Assembly (NCBI GenBank): GCA_030372335.1
Contig: JAUDCW010000023.1
DNA length: 29,857 nt
Reading direction: 5' to 3' (one strand)
Source of the DNA: JALCOL01 sp022649665
Lineage (GTDB): Bacteria; Bacillota; Bacilli; Lactobacillales; Enterococcaceae
In this document: positions 1 through 7,862 of the stretch, piece after piece
Layout: each line of letters begins with the position of its first letter
Numbering within the stretch: position 1 is the stretch's first letter
Program-made: the position numbers and the translations under genes
The notes under the pieces: generated by a model
Seen by the model: only the letters and a program-made list of their open reading frames with translations
Databases searched by the model: none
What the model was told of the DNA's origin: nothing

Positions 1-103
1 AAGGAAAAACTAAACTCTCTTGAACGATAATAAAATGTATATAGCTTGAAAAAGAGTTCTCGATAGCCAATTTGTACAAACATGTCAAGAAAAGGTATCC
101 ATT

Positions 104-985
104 TCATACTGTATTTATTTTTTCGGCGGTTGGATAATTGGTTTTCAGCCAGTCTGAAACTTCCTGTTCGGAAGCGAACATATTGTACCATTCTAAAAAT
201 CCAGCGGTTATTTGTGCACTCCCATCGCCGATATGCCAATAATGTTTACTTTCTGGAATAGAATTTACATTAATCTTATTATTGTCTTTTTCGATATTCG
301 ATTCACCTGCTATGAGATAATTATCATCATCCCTAGATATATCGCCTTTCCCAACAAAATGATAGACTGCAAGAATTGAAAAAGCTTTTGGACTTACTGA
401 GCTATTTTTGTCTTCTGCATCTGGACCAGTGTTTGTATCCCCGATTGTTCCACTAATAAAGTAAACATCCATTGTCCTACTAATGTCCCAACTATATGCG
501 GAGTTTCCCGAAAAATTACTTCTTACCCTGCTATCTATACTGGATAACAATTCTTCGAGATTGTCAATTTTGGGAATTTCCTCGAGATCCTTGACAATAA
601 ATTCTCTTTTTTCATTTTTAATGGGATTATCTTTTATTTTTGTAGAAACAGTCGCCAATATTCTTTGTCCATTAGATAACATTTTTGACTTATTAAGCGA
701 AATGGTGACATCATTGATATATTGTGCCGCATTAGCAGATTTGCGTTCGCGGATCGTCTTTTTTATCTTGCTCTCATACTCTCCTTCAAGTTGTGCGGTT
801 CCCGAGTGATTATACCCTCCAAAAGAAACATCTATCGTATCAATCACACTTACAGGTTGTGACTTCACATACCACAACGCAATCAGAAGAGCCCCACTTA
901 AAGTAATGAAAATTATTGCTGTCCAAAAATACCATTTTCTAAATAACTTTTTTATAATCTCCACTTTTTCACGTTCTTTCTTCAT
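104..985 (-). CDS. Membrane-anchored extracytoplasmic protein of unknown function
   Basis: The 293-residue product has a Lys/Arg-rich cytoplasmic start, then one hydrophobic segment at about residues 19-40, then a polar, probably extracellular domain. Just after the membrane segment is a stretch reading DVSFGGYNHSGTAQLEGEY. This resembles the 'sFsGyng.GtA' repeat in membrane-anchored Firmicutes proteins that often carry zinc ribbons, but no zinc-ribbon cysteines are present here. The start lies 33 bases after the stop of the upstream lipoprotein gene, so the two are probably cotranscribed. No strong ribosome site precedes the ATG. I see no catalytic motif, so an envelope role is inferred from topology only. 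Confidence 0.7.
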   Translation of the reverse strand: MKKEREKVEIIKKLFRKWYFWTAIIFITLSGALLIALWYVKSQPVSVIDTIDVSFGGYNHSGTAQLEGEYESKIKKTIRERKSANAAQYINDVTISLNKSKMLSNGQRILATVSTKIKDNPIKNEKREFIVKDLEEIPKIDNLEELLSSIDSRVRSNFSGNSAYSWDISRTMDVYFISGTIGDTNTGPDAEDKNSSVSPKAFSILAVYHFVGKGDISRDDDNYLIAGESNIEKDNNKINVNSIPESKHYWHIGDGSAQITAGFLEWYNMFASEQEVSDWLKTNYPTAEKINTV

Positions 986-1018
986 TTGAAAAGATTAAGC
1001 TGCTGAATCGATATTATT

Positions 1019-1749
1019 CTAAAAGTCTGAACTAAAATTGAAATCTGATTCTGGTCCATCACTTGATAGTGTGATCACATCACCCTTTTTTAGGATGATC
1101 CGCTGTTCCGCTGAAGAGTACTGTCCTTCCTGAACAGTAAATGTATATTCGCGACTTTTCCCATCCTTAGAAATAATTGTAATTTTTCCTGTGCCGCTAG
1201 CACTTTTATAGTCAGCATCTCGGTATATAAAGTCGGCTTGATAAGTCCCTGCTTTAACATCGCTTCCTACTTCATGATCTCCTAAGTCCAAATAATAGGA
1301 CTCCCACTCCGAACTGCTGCTCGTAGTTGAATGATCAGAGACTTTTACATTGGAAGAAGCATTTTCTTCATCAGAAGAACTTTTATCATCTGTTTTTGTC
1401 TTCACTTTTGCATCAGCTACTTTTACTCTATTTAGCGCGAAAGTTGTGTTATCTTGCGTTAGTGTCAGTTTATCTCCCACCAATTTGTATTTTGCAGTTT
1501 CAATTTTTTTGTCATCTTTAAATTTAATTTCTTTCTTTTGACGATCAACAGTTCCGTTCATTCCAATGCCATCAGCGGTAAATACTGCATCTTCTTTATT
1601 TACAGTAAGTTCAATCTCACTTCCGTTGATTTCCGCGTTCCAAGTACCATTGATACTATTTTTTGAACCTCCCGGACTGCAAGCAGTCAATAAAGCAATT
1701 CCAAGTCCCACGTTCAAAAGGAAAATAGTCACCCGATGTTTTTTTTCAT
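1019..1749 (-). CDS. Putative lipoprotein with a frame break in an A8 tract at the start
   Basis: The frame encodes a lipobox (LLTAC, Cys about residue 18 from the GTG at 1732), then a beta-rich N-terminal domain resembling DUF5640-like lipocalin modules (INGTWNAEINGSEIELTV), a Ser/Lys-rich linker, and a C-terminal domain with a 'VGSDVKAGTYQADF' motif seen in small secreted Firmicutes proteins. The only start with a good ribosome site (GAAGGGA) is the ATG at 1747-1749, which reads MKKNIG-stop. Adding one A to the eight-A run (1739-1746) gives MKKKHRVTIFLLNVGLGIAL and a textbook lipoprotein signal. The intact-looking frame otherwise starts at GTG 1732, which has no ribosome site and a weak charged n-region. 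It is therefore a slippage-switched gene, a fresh pseudogene or a sequencing error. A TATAAT-like box lies upstream near 1793. It is probably cotranscribed with the membrane protein downstream. Confidence 0.65.
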
Positions 1750-1894
1750 GAATAGGATCCCTTCTTTTATAATTAAATTACTTTAGTTATATTATAATTA
1801 TAAATCTCTCCAGTATCTCTGTCGCCTGAAAAACGGTAAATTTCAAGATAAGTTTTTACTTTTTTTTGACCTAGAACACTCCAAAAGTCCAGAA

Positions 1895-1932
1895 AGGCCT
1901 AGAAAAATCGAGGAACCGATTTCTCTAGGCCT
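1895..1932 (-). terminator. Hairpin terminator downstream of the exported coiled-coil gene
   Basis: The arms AGGCCTAGA-AAATCG and CGATTT-TCTAGGCCT form a stem of about 15 bp just after the stop of the 417-aa gene. The T-run on the minus strand is short, so termination strength is uncertain. Confidence 0.6.
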
Positions 1933-1961
1933 GATAATTTATTTTATTTAGCTGGTTTTTT

Positions 1962-3215
1962 TTACTGTTTCGCCGAGCCGTTCCCGTGTCCCGGCGAATA
2001 ATTGGCCGCTTCGGCAGCGGTGATCAGTTGATAATTTCCCGGATTTTTCACTTGTCCATAGGTCTTGCCGCTATCTGGTTTCAAGAACTTATAACCGGCT
2101 GGTGCTTGATACCAGCCGCCGACTTGGGTCGGTGCGGCAGCTGATGCTTGTGCGGCGGCATTATTCTGCTTTTCCGCTTGTGCGGCAGCGGCGGCTGCCG
2201 CAGCTGCTTCCTGCTCAGCTTTTTTCTTCGCTTCAGCTGCCCGGCGCTCGCTGCTGGCGGAAATATCCGTATAGTTTGTTTGCAGTGCTTGATAATGCGT
2301 ATTCAGCTGTCCCGGCTCGATCTCTTTCAGTTGCAAAGTGTCGGTTAGCGTTTGACTTGCTTTCGTCAGCTGTTTTTTTTCTTCCGCGCTGACATCACTG
2401 CTTGCCAGCAGCGCTTTCGTTGATTCGATCAGTTCAGTCGCTGACTTTTCATTTTCGGAAAACTCTTTTTCGATCCTTTCTTGTTTGCCGGCTAAATCTT
2501 TCAGCAATGATTTTGAGGTATCTCTGCGTTGTTGAACTGCTTGATAACTATCAGCATCCGCAAAAAATTGTTCGTTCTTCTTTTGCTCCGCTGTCAAAGT
2601 CGCCTTATCTTTTTCTGATAAATATTTTTTCTCCGCCAATTCAACTGCTGATTTATTTGCCTCTTTCAGCTCATCGACCACCGCAACTAATTTTGCCTGA
2701 TTTTTATCGATTCGGCTCGTCAGTCCCTTCACTTGATCGGCGAACGTGCGAACCGGCGCAACTTGTTTGGCTGCCGTGAGCTGTTTGTATTTAGCGCTTA
2801 CATTCTCTGCCTCTTTAAAATCATCGGCATCGATAAATGCTTCTGCTTTTTTCTTTTCTAGAGCGGTGACCGAGTCTGTCAGTTTCGCCAATTCTGTTTT
2901 CGCTGCTTGCGCTTCTTTAGCAGCGGCACTTTTTTGGATTTTTGCGATCAGTGCTTTTTCCTCAGCCAAGCGCGAACGTAACGAATGACGGGTCTCTTTT
3001 TTTTCTGCTTGTTCGATGGCTTTTAAATCTTTTTTGAGCTGCTCTTGCTGCTTCGCTGAAACAAACTCTGAAGCCAACACTTTTTGAATTTTTTGTTCCT
3101 GCCGATCATGCTCTTTATAAACCGTTTGATAAGCTTCGGCATCAACTGTAGTCATCACGGAACCCGCGGTGATGAATGCTAAAATAATTGCGATGGTTTC
3201 CCGACTCAACTTCAC
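1962..3215 (-). CDS. Exported long coiled-coil protein
   Basis: The 417-residue product starts at GTG with a GGGGAG ribosome site. It has a Sec signal peptide (about residues 1-26, ending TTVDA), then about 310 residues rich in Lys, Glu, Ala and Gln with heptad-like periodicity, then an Ala-rich run, then a conserved-looking C-terminal module (GGWYQAPAGYKFLKPDSGKT ... NYQLITAAEAANYSPGHG). There is no LPXTG sorting motif or lipobox. The C-terminal Trp/Tyr/Gly-rich module may bind the cell wall or serve as a domain of interaction, but that is inference. The upstream gene for a two-segment membrane protein ends 15 bases away, so the two probably form one operon and perhaps one envelope complex. 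A hairpin follows the gene. Confidence 0.75.
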   Translation of the reverse strand: MKLSRETIAIILAFITAGSVMTTVDAEAYQTVYKEHDRQEQKIQKVLASEFVSAKQQEQLKKDLKAIEQAEKKETRHSLRSRLAEEKALIAKIQKSAAAKEAQAAKTELAKLTDSVTALEKKKAEAFIDADDFKEAENVSAKYKQLTAAKQVAPVRTFADQVKGLTSRIDKNQAKLVAVVDELKEANKSAVELAEKKYLSEKDKATLTAEQKKNEQFFADADSYQAVQQRRDTSKSLLKDLAGKQERIEKEFSENEKSATELIESTKALLASSDVSAEEKKQLTKASQTLTDTLQLKEIEPGQLNTHYQALQTNYTDISASSERRAAEAKKKAEQEAAAAAAAAAQAEKQNNAAAQASAAAPTQVGGWYQAPAGYKFLKPDSGKTYGQVKNPGNYQLITAAEAANYSPGHGNGSAKQ

Positions 3216-3230
3216 GAATTTCTCCCCTTT

Positions 3231-3746
3231 TTAAACGAAATCTCTTTTGCGATTTTCTTTTGAATCGCGATACCATTGAAGCGAGATCTCGATGTTTTCA
3301 TCTAACGTATTGTCGACCGATACATACTCATAATAATCTTTGATTTCCGCGATGATCTCGGCCAGCTTCTGCTGCGCCTTTTCATCGTTTTGCTTGTCAT
3401 CATCCAATAGATCATCGATCAGTTCGGCTGATTCCTGCGTAAAGTAGCTGTCCAGCTGATAGGCGATAAAAAAGACCAGCCGCTCATTTTGCATGATTTC
3501 CGGATCGTTTTTTTCTAAATATTTTTTCAAATTCTCGTAATTTTTGCTTTCCACGCGTGTTCGAACAGCATAAATAAGCGCGACAGTCATCGTGCCCGCG
3601 AAAATCAAAAATGGCGCGACCCGCACGAGGTCTAGCGACACAAAAATGCCCGCAGCGATCAGCAAGGCCAATGAAACAAAGATGACGTTCCGCTCATAGT
3701 TCTTAGACTTTTGATACAACGACAAAATATACCGATACTCACTCAA
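3231..3746 (-). CDS. Small two-segment membrane protein paired with exported coiled-coil protein
   Basis: The product is about 171 residues. I place the start at TTG 3746 (MSEYRYILSLYQ) because AAGGAG lies nine bases before it. The longer frame, to 3779, would also begin at TTG without a ribosome site. Two adjacent hydrophobic segments (about residues 22-40 and 44-62) are followed by an acidic, helical cytoplasmic-type tail (SAELIDDLLDDDKQNDE). No known family is recognised. Tight coupling to the exported coiled-coil gene suggests a shared envelope function. Confidence 0.7.
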   Translation of the reverse strand: MSEYRYILSLYQKSKNYERNVIFVSLALLIAAGIFVSLDLVRVAPFLIFAGTMTVALIYAVRTRVESKNYENLKKYLEKNDPEIMQNERLVFFIAYQLDSYFTQESAELIDDLLDDDKQNDEKAQQKLAEIIAEIKDYYEYVSVDNTLDENIEISLQWYRDSKENRKRDFV

Positions 3747-3821
3747 TAATACCCGCTCCTTTTTGATCAATAAAAACAACCTTTTTTAAATATAACATAG
3801 TTCATCTTTGAGTGATAGCAC

Positions 3822-3864
3822 AAAAAAAGACCTAAAGACATTGAGGCTTCAACATCTTTAGATC
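3822..3864 (-). terminator. Intrinsic terminator of the HAD hydrolase gene
   Basis: On the minus strand GATCTAAAGATG pairs with TGTCTTTAGGTC around a short loop and is followed by seven T residues. It lies about 50 bases after the stop of the HAD gene. Confidence 0.85.
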
Positions 3865-3913
3865 TGGAAATTTTTCCTAGGATTTTTTTGCTGCAGACTT
3901 CCGCTGCGGAATC

Positions 3914-4732
3914 TTAACCAATCGGAAACAGCTGATCCAACGTCACGAGCACGCCGTCCTCATTATTCGACGGACAAACAAAATCGGCCGCTTCTTTCAC
4001 ATTGTCTGGTGCATTCTCCATCGCGTACCCGCTGCCGCAGTATTTCAACATCTCCAGATCATTTCCGCCGTCACCAAACGCAGCACATTGTTCTGGCGTG
4101 ATCCCCCAGCGCTTCACTAGCCTTTTTAGACCCGCAGCTTTGTGGCAACCAGGGATGATCAAATCAATCGATCCATGCCCGCTGCTGGTTGGAACTAATG
4201 ATCCCTTCAATTTCTCGTGAAATAAATCGCAATAATATGCCGTCTTTTCCGCCGGGACAGTCGGTGCGAATTTCAGGATCTGATCATCGACTTGGGCAAA
4301 ATCATCGACCCATTTCAGCCGATGATAATAGATATTGGTCAGTTCAAAAAATTCTTGGCTCACTGTTCCTCGCTCGCAATACGCACTTTCCAGTCCGCAC
4401 ATCACATTTTTCACTTCAGGATGCGCTTTGCATAATTCGAGAACCTTTAATATCGCCGCTCTTGACATCCCCGCTGAAAAAACAAGTTCTTCTTTCTCTT
4501 TTACAAAAGCCCCATTTTCGGCAACGAAACTCAGTTCGTCGTAATACCCCGGAAAAAGCGCACGCAGCTGATAATATTGATTCCCGCTCGCGATCACAAA
4601 TTGACATCCTGCTGCCTTCATTCGCGATAAAAGCGCCTTGAATCGAGCAATATCGTAAGTATAATCGCTGCGCGCAAACGTACCGTCCATATCTGCGGCA
4701 ACTAGCTTAATATCGTGCGGATTAAGGTTCAT
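3914..4732 (-). CDS. Cof-type HAD-IIB family phosphatase
   Basis: The 272-residue product carries the haloacid dehalogenase motifs in order: motif I DMDGT (residues about 14-18, nucleophile Asp), motif II ASGN (about 48-51), a Lys in the cap/core region, and motif IV FGDGGNDLEML near residue 220. The large cap between motifs II and III places it in the Cof/YidA-type subfamily, which dephosphorylates sugar phosphates, flavin precursors and similar small metabolites. The exact substrate cannot be read from sequence. GGAG precedes the ATG at a good distance. It is transcribed alone, with its own promoter candidate and terminator. Confidence 0.93.
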   Translation of the reverse strand: MNLNPHDIKLVAADMDGTFARSDYTYDIARFKALLSRMKAAGCQFVIASGNQYYQLRALFPGYYDELSFVAENGAFVKEKEELVFSAGMSRAAILKVLELCKAHPEVKNVMCGLESAYCERGTVSQEFFELTNIYYHRLKWVDDFAQVDDQILKFAPTVPAEKTAYYCDLFHEKLKGSLVPTSSGHGSIDLIIPGCHKAAGLKRLVKRWGITPEQCAAFGDGGNDLEMLKYCGSGYAMENAPDNVKEAADFVCPSNNEDGVLVTLDQLFPIG

Positions 4733-4763
4733 GCTGATTTCTCCATTCGGTTATGTTTTCTAC

Positions 4764-4792
4764 ATTTTAGGGATAAATCACTTCGCAAGCAA
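4764..4792 (-). promoter_or_regulatory. Candidate promoter of the HAD hydrolase gene
   Basis: TTGCTT and TAAAAT are separated by 17 bases, about 30 bases upstream of the HAD start. The -35 match is weak. Confidence 0.4.
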
Positions 4793-5176
4793 GTTTTGCC
4801 TTTCCCTGAGAGCTTGCAGAAATCAGCATTTTCTAATCTTCTCTGTTTCAACATACGCTTTTATTGCTTTTTCGCTTTGAATTCCGCGAACAAGTATCGA
4901 AAAAAGCCGACAAGAAAGAGAAGAAAAACTGTATTTTAAAATTTTTATCATCTGCCGTTCAAAAAAGATTTCATTTTAGAAAGCATATGAAATTTTTTAT
5001 TCAATTTTTTATTTTTATGTCAACCAATTTTCGTTGTTTGTGATCGATAAAATCGATTGTAAATTGCTTGGACTACTAAAAGATTATTGACGCTGCGCCC
5101 AAAGATCAAAAGGCCCCCTGAGTTGTTCCCCTCGCACACTACTTTTACGCACTGATTCTAAAAGAATCCTTAATAT

Positions 5177-5409
5177 TTATCTTTTTCTGCTGTTTTTCTT
5201 TCCTATAAGCGGATCATATTCTTCAAACAGAGTGAGCTGATCTGTTCCTTGTTTCGTTCGACCATATCCACTAATAACCGCTCCCGCGTCATGATTCGAT
5301 AGACAAGATCTGAGGCAACGAGCTGACTCTCAGCGATTTCAGTTTCATGCCGGCTTCTCCTTTTCCGCTGTTCTCTGAGAACAGCGAGACTTTCGAGATA
5401 AGGATGATC
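5177..5409 (-). other. Possible coding remnant downstream of the Rgg gene
   Basis: Between the HAD gene and the regulator (4733-5416) I find no intact gene. Two overlapping minus-strand frames here look protein-like. One, open from 5409 to the stop at 5203, has a charged helical stretch (ESQLVASDLVYRIMTRERLL) but no start. The other ends at 5177 with GTDQLTLFEEYD, which recalls the C-terminal clamp-binding tail of Y-family polymerases. A good ribosome site (AAAAGGAG) precedes an ATG at 5348, but its own frame stops after 19 codons. This may be a decayed gene cotranscribed with the regulator, or chance. The rest, 4800-5170, is AT-rich with nothing I can assign. Confidence 0.25.
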
Positions 5410-5416
5410 CTAACGG

Positions 5417-6319
5417 CTAGCACTGATTATACTCTCTGATTTGCAAAGCGTTCAAGAAGCGTTTAAGTCGCTCCACTTGCTGCCGCTCGTTAGCTATTTT
5501 AAATATGCGAAAAGTATCGATGATTTTCGCATTTACTTGCTTTGATTCGATATGAGAAATAACCCCTTCAAAAAAATGAATCATTACTTTCAAGTAAAGT
5601 TCGTGAGAACTGAGCTCCTGTTTCTTTATTAACTGAAGCAAGTTTTTGCTATCTTTCAAATGCCCTCGATCCAAAAACAAAAATATCCCGTTTGTTATCA
5701 ATATTTGAAAATAACTTTTAAAATATTCATTTTGCTTTCCATGTTTGGAAGGGTCAAGACTTTGCACTCCTTTTTTTAGATTCAAATAAATAAATTCACT
5801 ATCAAATATAAACATACAATTGATAAACAGCACCCATTGCACGGTCCGCCAAACATCAAACTTTCCCAAATATCTCTTGAAAAATTTTTTTATCTCTTCT
5901 CTCTCGCCTTTTTCTAACCGAATCTTGCCCTCTCTGTCAGCTAATAATTGGGCTTGTTTTTTGAATAAAAGGAAAAAAATATCGTTACTCTGCAAGTAAA
6001 ATAACTCAGCTTCATTGATTAGATGAGCAAAATCTTGCTGCTTGCTATAATAAACCTTCGATAACTGGCTACTGATATAAGATTTTCTTTTATTTTCAGT
6101 TAAATCAGCCGGCAGAAGTTCAGCGAACTCCGCAAAAGTGATATTCAATCGATCGAGAATAACCAATAATTGTTGAACTGTAATTTTTGAGCGTCCGTAT
6201 TCAATATTAGCTATCGTATTTCTTGCTAATATCCCCGAGGAAAGCTGCGTTTGAGTAAGCTCTTGCTGCTTTCGTAACAGTCCTATTAAACTTCCAATCA
6301 CCATATTTTCTTGCTCCAT
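5417..6319 (-). CDS. Rgg/MutR-family peptide-responsive transcriptional regulator
   Basis: The 300-residue product has an N-terminal XRE helix-turn-helix (about residues 7-62; LTQTQLSSGILARNTIANIE, IEYGRSKITVQQLLVIL), then an all-helical domain of about 230 residues with the spacing of the TPR-like peptide-binding repeats of Rgg/RRNPP regulators. The length is right for Rgg (about 285-300). These proteins bind imported short hydrophobic peptides in the cytoplasm and switch divergent promoters. AAAGGAG lies eight bases before the ATG. The gene is divergent from a 19-codon SHP-like ORF and a pore-forming toxin gene, the standard layout for an Rgg and its targets. Local control of the toxin is inference; no binding data are available. 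Confidence 0.88.
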   Translation of the reverse strand: MEQENMVIGSLIGLLRKQQELTQTQLSSGILARNTIANIEYGRSKITVQQLLVILDRLNITFAEFAELLPADLTENKRKSYISSQLSKVYYSKQQDFAHLINEAELFYLQSNDIFFLLFKKQAQLLADREGKIRLEKGEREEIKKFFKRYLGKFDVWRTVQWVLFINCMFIFDSEFIYLNLKKGVQSLDPSKHGKQNEYFKSYFQILITNGIFLFLDRGHLKDSKNLLQLIKKQELSSHELYLKVMIHFFEGVISHIESKQVNAKIIDTFRIFKIANERQQVERLKRFLNALQIREYNQC

Positions 6320-6359
6320 CAGTTGTTCTCCTTTTCAATGCTCAAAATCTACAATTTTT

Positions 6360-6388
6360 TTCATCCTTTCTTTACTTTATTTTATACT
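6360..6388 (+). promoter_or_regulatory. Candidate Rgg-controlled promoter of the peptide-toxin transcript
   Basis: A good -10 box (TATACT, 6383-6388) lies 30 bases before the short ORF. The -35 position 17 bases upstream (TTCATC) is poor, as expected for a promoter that needs an activator. The intervening DNA is a run of pyrimidine-rich repeats (CTTTCTTTACTTTATTTTAT) where a regulator could bind. Confidence 0.5.
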
Positions 6389-6418
6389 TACACTATCAAC
6401 TATGAAAGGGGAATAACG

Positions 6419-6478
6419 ATGTTATTTTGTTCGATTTTTAGAGGAGCTTGGGACATTGTGGTCATCAAATTTTTCTAA
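6419..6478 (+). CDS. Putative SHP-type pheromone precursor, 19 aa
   Basis: The reading is MLFCSIFRGAWDIVVIKFF-stop. An AAAGGGG ribosome site ends seven bases before the ATG, a -10 box lies 30 bases upstream, and the divergent neighbour is an Rgg regulator. Streptococcal SHP precursors are about 20-23 residues and end in an Asp- or Glu-led hydrophobic octapeptide such as DIIIIVGG or DILIIVGG. Here the last eight residues, DIVVIKFF, have the same Asp-led aliphatic pattern. The end differs from the classical GG, and the N-terminal half is less basic than usual. The peptide would be exported, trimmed and re-imported by an oligopeptide permease to bind Rgg. This is inferred from layout and pattern, with no known homologue identified. 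Confidence 0.6.
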   Translation: MLFCSIFRGAWDIVVIKFF

Positions 6479-6615
6479 CCTTGTCACTCATGCCAATCGT
6501 CCACCTCAAAAGACGAATCAATATCACCTGCTTCTTATCAGAAAAGTCACCTGCCGAATGAAAGAAAACGCATGAAAATTTTGAAACACAGTAAAATACA
6601 AGGGGGTTTTTAAAG

Positions 6616-7572
6616 ATGAAACGGTTAAAATGGATCAGCTTTATCTGTCTTAGTGTAATGATCGGGCTCGTCAGCTTCACTCAGTTCAACGATATGGTAA
6701 GTGCCGCGGAAGAAAATCCAGTGATGGAAAAAATCAACAAAGACTTAAGCAATCTGGGTTTTGAGTTGTCTTATAACAAAACGGTCAATAATGAAATCCA
6801 TGAATTTTATCGGTTTGACGATCGGAATGATTCGCATTTGCTTCCAAGAATCGATTCGGTGGAGCCACTTGTCGAACTCAACAATGATATGACTTTTGGT
6901 AACGAAGAAACGCTAGCCGCCCATCAGGCTTTTTTGGAAAATAACACTGGGCAAAACCAAAAGCTGTCGACGGCCTCTTTCGAATATACTCAGACAGACT
7001 CGGTATCTACTAAAACCAGCCATAGTGTAGGCGCCTCGATGACGACTGCCGCAGAAATGAAATTTCCGATCGCCTCCGGTTCGATGTCCATGACTGTCAA
7101 ATATGATTTTAATACTACAAAAGACGTGACCTCCAGCACCACGAAAAAGTGGGCCATTCCTTCACAATCGATCGACACACTGGCAGGCCATAAATATCGA
7201 GTAGATTGGCTGTTATCTGTAGGGACCGCTTCGGGAACCACAAAATTGCAAACGCTTGTAAAAGCAGTTGTCCCTTATGAAAAACTGAGAAACAATGGAA
7301 ATTACGCAGGGAAGTCAGTACTGTGGCTCGGTGACGCCATTAATACACAAAAACGACTGACCACTACCTTAGGAAATTCCGCTTTTCGATGGGACTCTCA
7401 GGACAGTTGGGCTGTAAAAGATTCCGAAACCGCTGTAAGACAGTTTGCCGATGCAAAATATACAGCGAAAATCGGAACCAAATTAATTATGAAAGTTACA
7501 GATGTAACTGATAGCGGAAATACAGTCGTCAAAAGTATGCCGGTAGATGAGACCCCAGAACTTGTAAAATAA
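6616..7572 (+). CDS. Secreted ETX/MTX2-family (aerolysin-like) pore-forming toxin
   Basis: The 318-residue product has a Sec signal peptide (about 1-30, cleavage after VSA). The mature chain, about 288 residues, matches clostridial epsilon toxin in length. The diagnostic core is residues 121-200. It has Ser/Thr-rich alternating strands, an amphipathic insertion hairpin (about 132-163) containing MKFPIASGSMSM, where epsilon toxin has a GLPIAQGS-type element, then WAIPSQSIDTLAGHKYRV, equivalent to the PSQxI..PAGKxYxV signature of ETX/MTX2 proteins. Such proteins bind target membranes, heptamerise and form a beta-barrel pore. The N-terminal region (31-115) would be the receptor-binding part. An AGGGGG ribosome site precedes the ATG. 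No separate promoter is obvious, so it is probably read with the upstream SHP-like ORF. A strong terminator follows. Target cells cannot be predicted. Confidence 0.87.
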   Translation: MKRLKWISFICLSVMIGLVSFTQFNDMVSAAEENPVMEKINKDLSNLGFELSYNKTVNNEIHEFYRFDDRNDSHLLPRIDSVEPLVELNNDMTFGNEETLAAHQAFLENNTGQNQKLSTASFEYTQTDSVSTKTSHSVGASMTTAAEMKFPIASGSMSMTVKYDFNTTKDVTSSTTKKWAIPSQSIDTLAGHKYRVDWLLSVGTASGTTKLQTLVKAVVPYEKLRNNGNYAGKSVLWLGDAINTQKRLTTTLGNSAFRWDSQDSWAVKDSETAVRQFADAKYTAKIGTKLIMKVTDVTDSGNTVVKSMPVDETPELVK

Positions 7573-7603
7573 CCGCAATAAGCAGCTAGCATATCGCGGG
7601 ATC

Positions 7604-7652
7604 GCCTTAACTCCCGGTGAGTGATTATGGGAGTTAAGGCTATATTTTTTTG
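7604..7652 (+). terminator. Strong intrinsic terminator after the toxin gene
   Basis: GCCTTAACTCCC and GGGAGTTAAGGC form a perfect 12-bp stem (7604-7615 with 7629-7640), followed by TATATTTTTTT. Confidence 0.92.
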
Positions 7653-7862
7653 CATTCAATTGGACGATCATTTGTATTGCGTAGAATATCTATATCATAA
7701 AGTTATAAAGGCACCTCTGGATCTTTCCATTAGAAGCTATTGTGATCGAACCTTACCTATATTTGCGTTGGGAAAAGCGGCATTCGATCTGCCTGATTAT
7801 TGATTTGTTTCATCTTTAACATTAAATTGTTCTTATCAAAATGATCGATAGAGGTTCTCTTT

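Noticed and set aside
6465..6680. 71-codon minus-strand frame across the toxin leader
   Set aside because: It lies antisense to the SHP-like ORF and the toxin signal peptide, has no ribosome site and no recognisable pattern.
7715..7735. GGATCTTTCCATTAGA as a possible third copy of the att core
   Set aside because: Only about 12 of 15 bases match and the conserved TACCCCACAG half is missing, so it is within chance.
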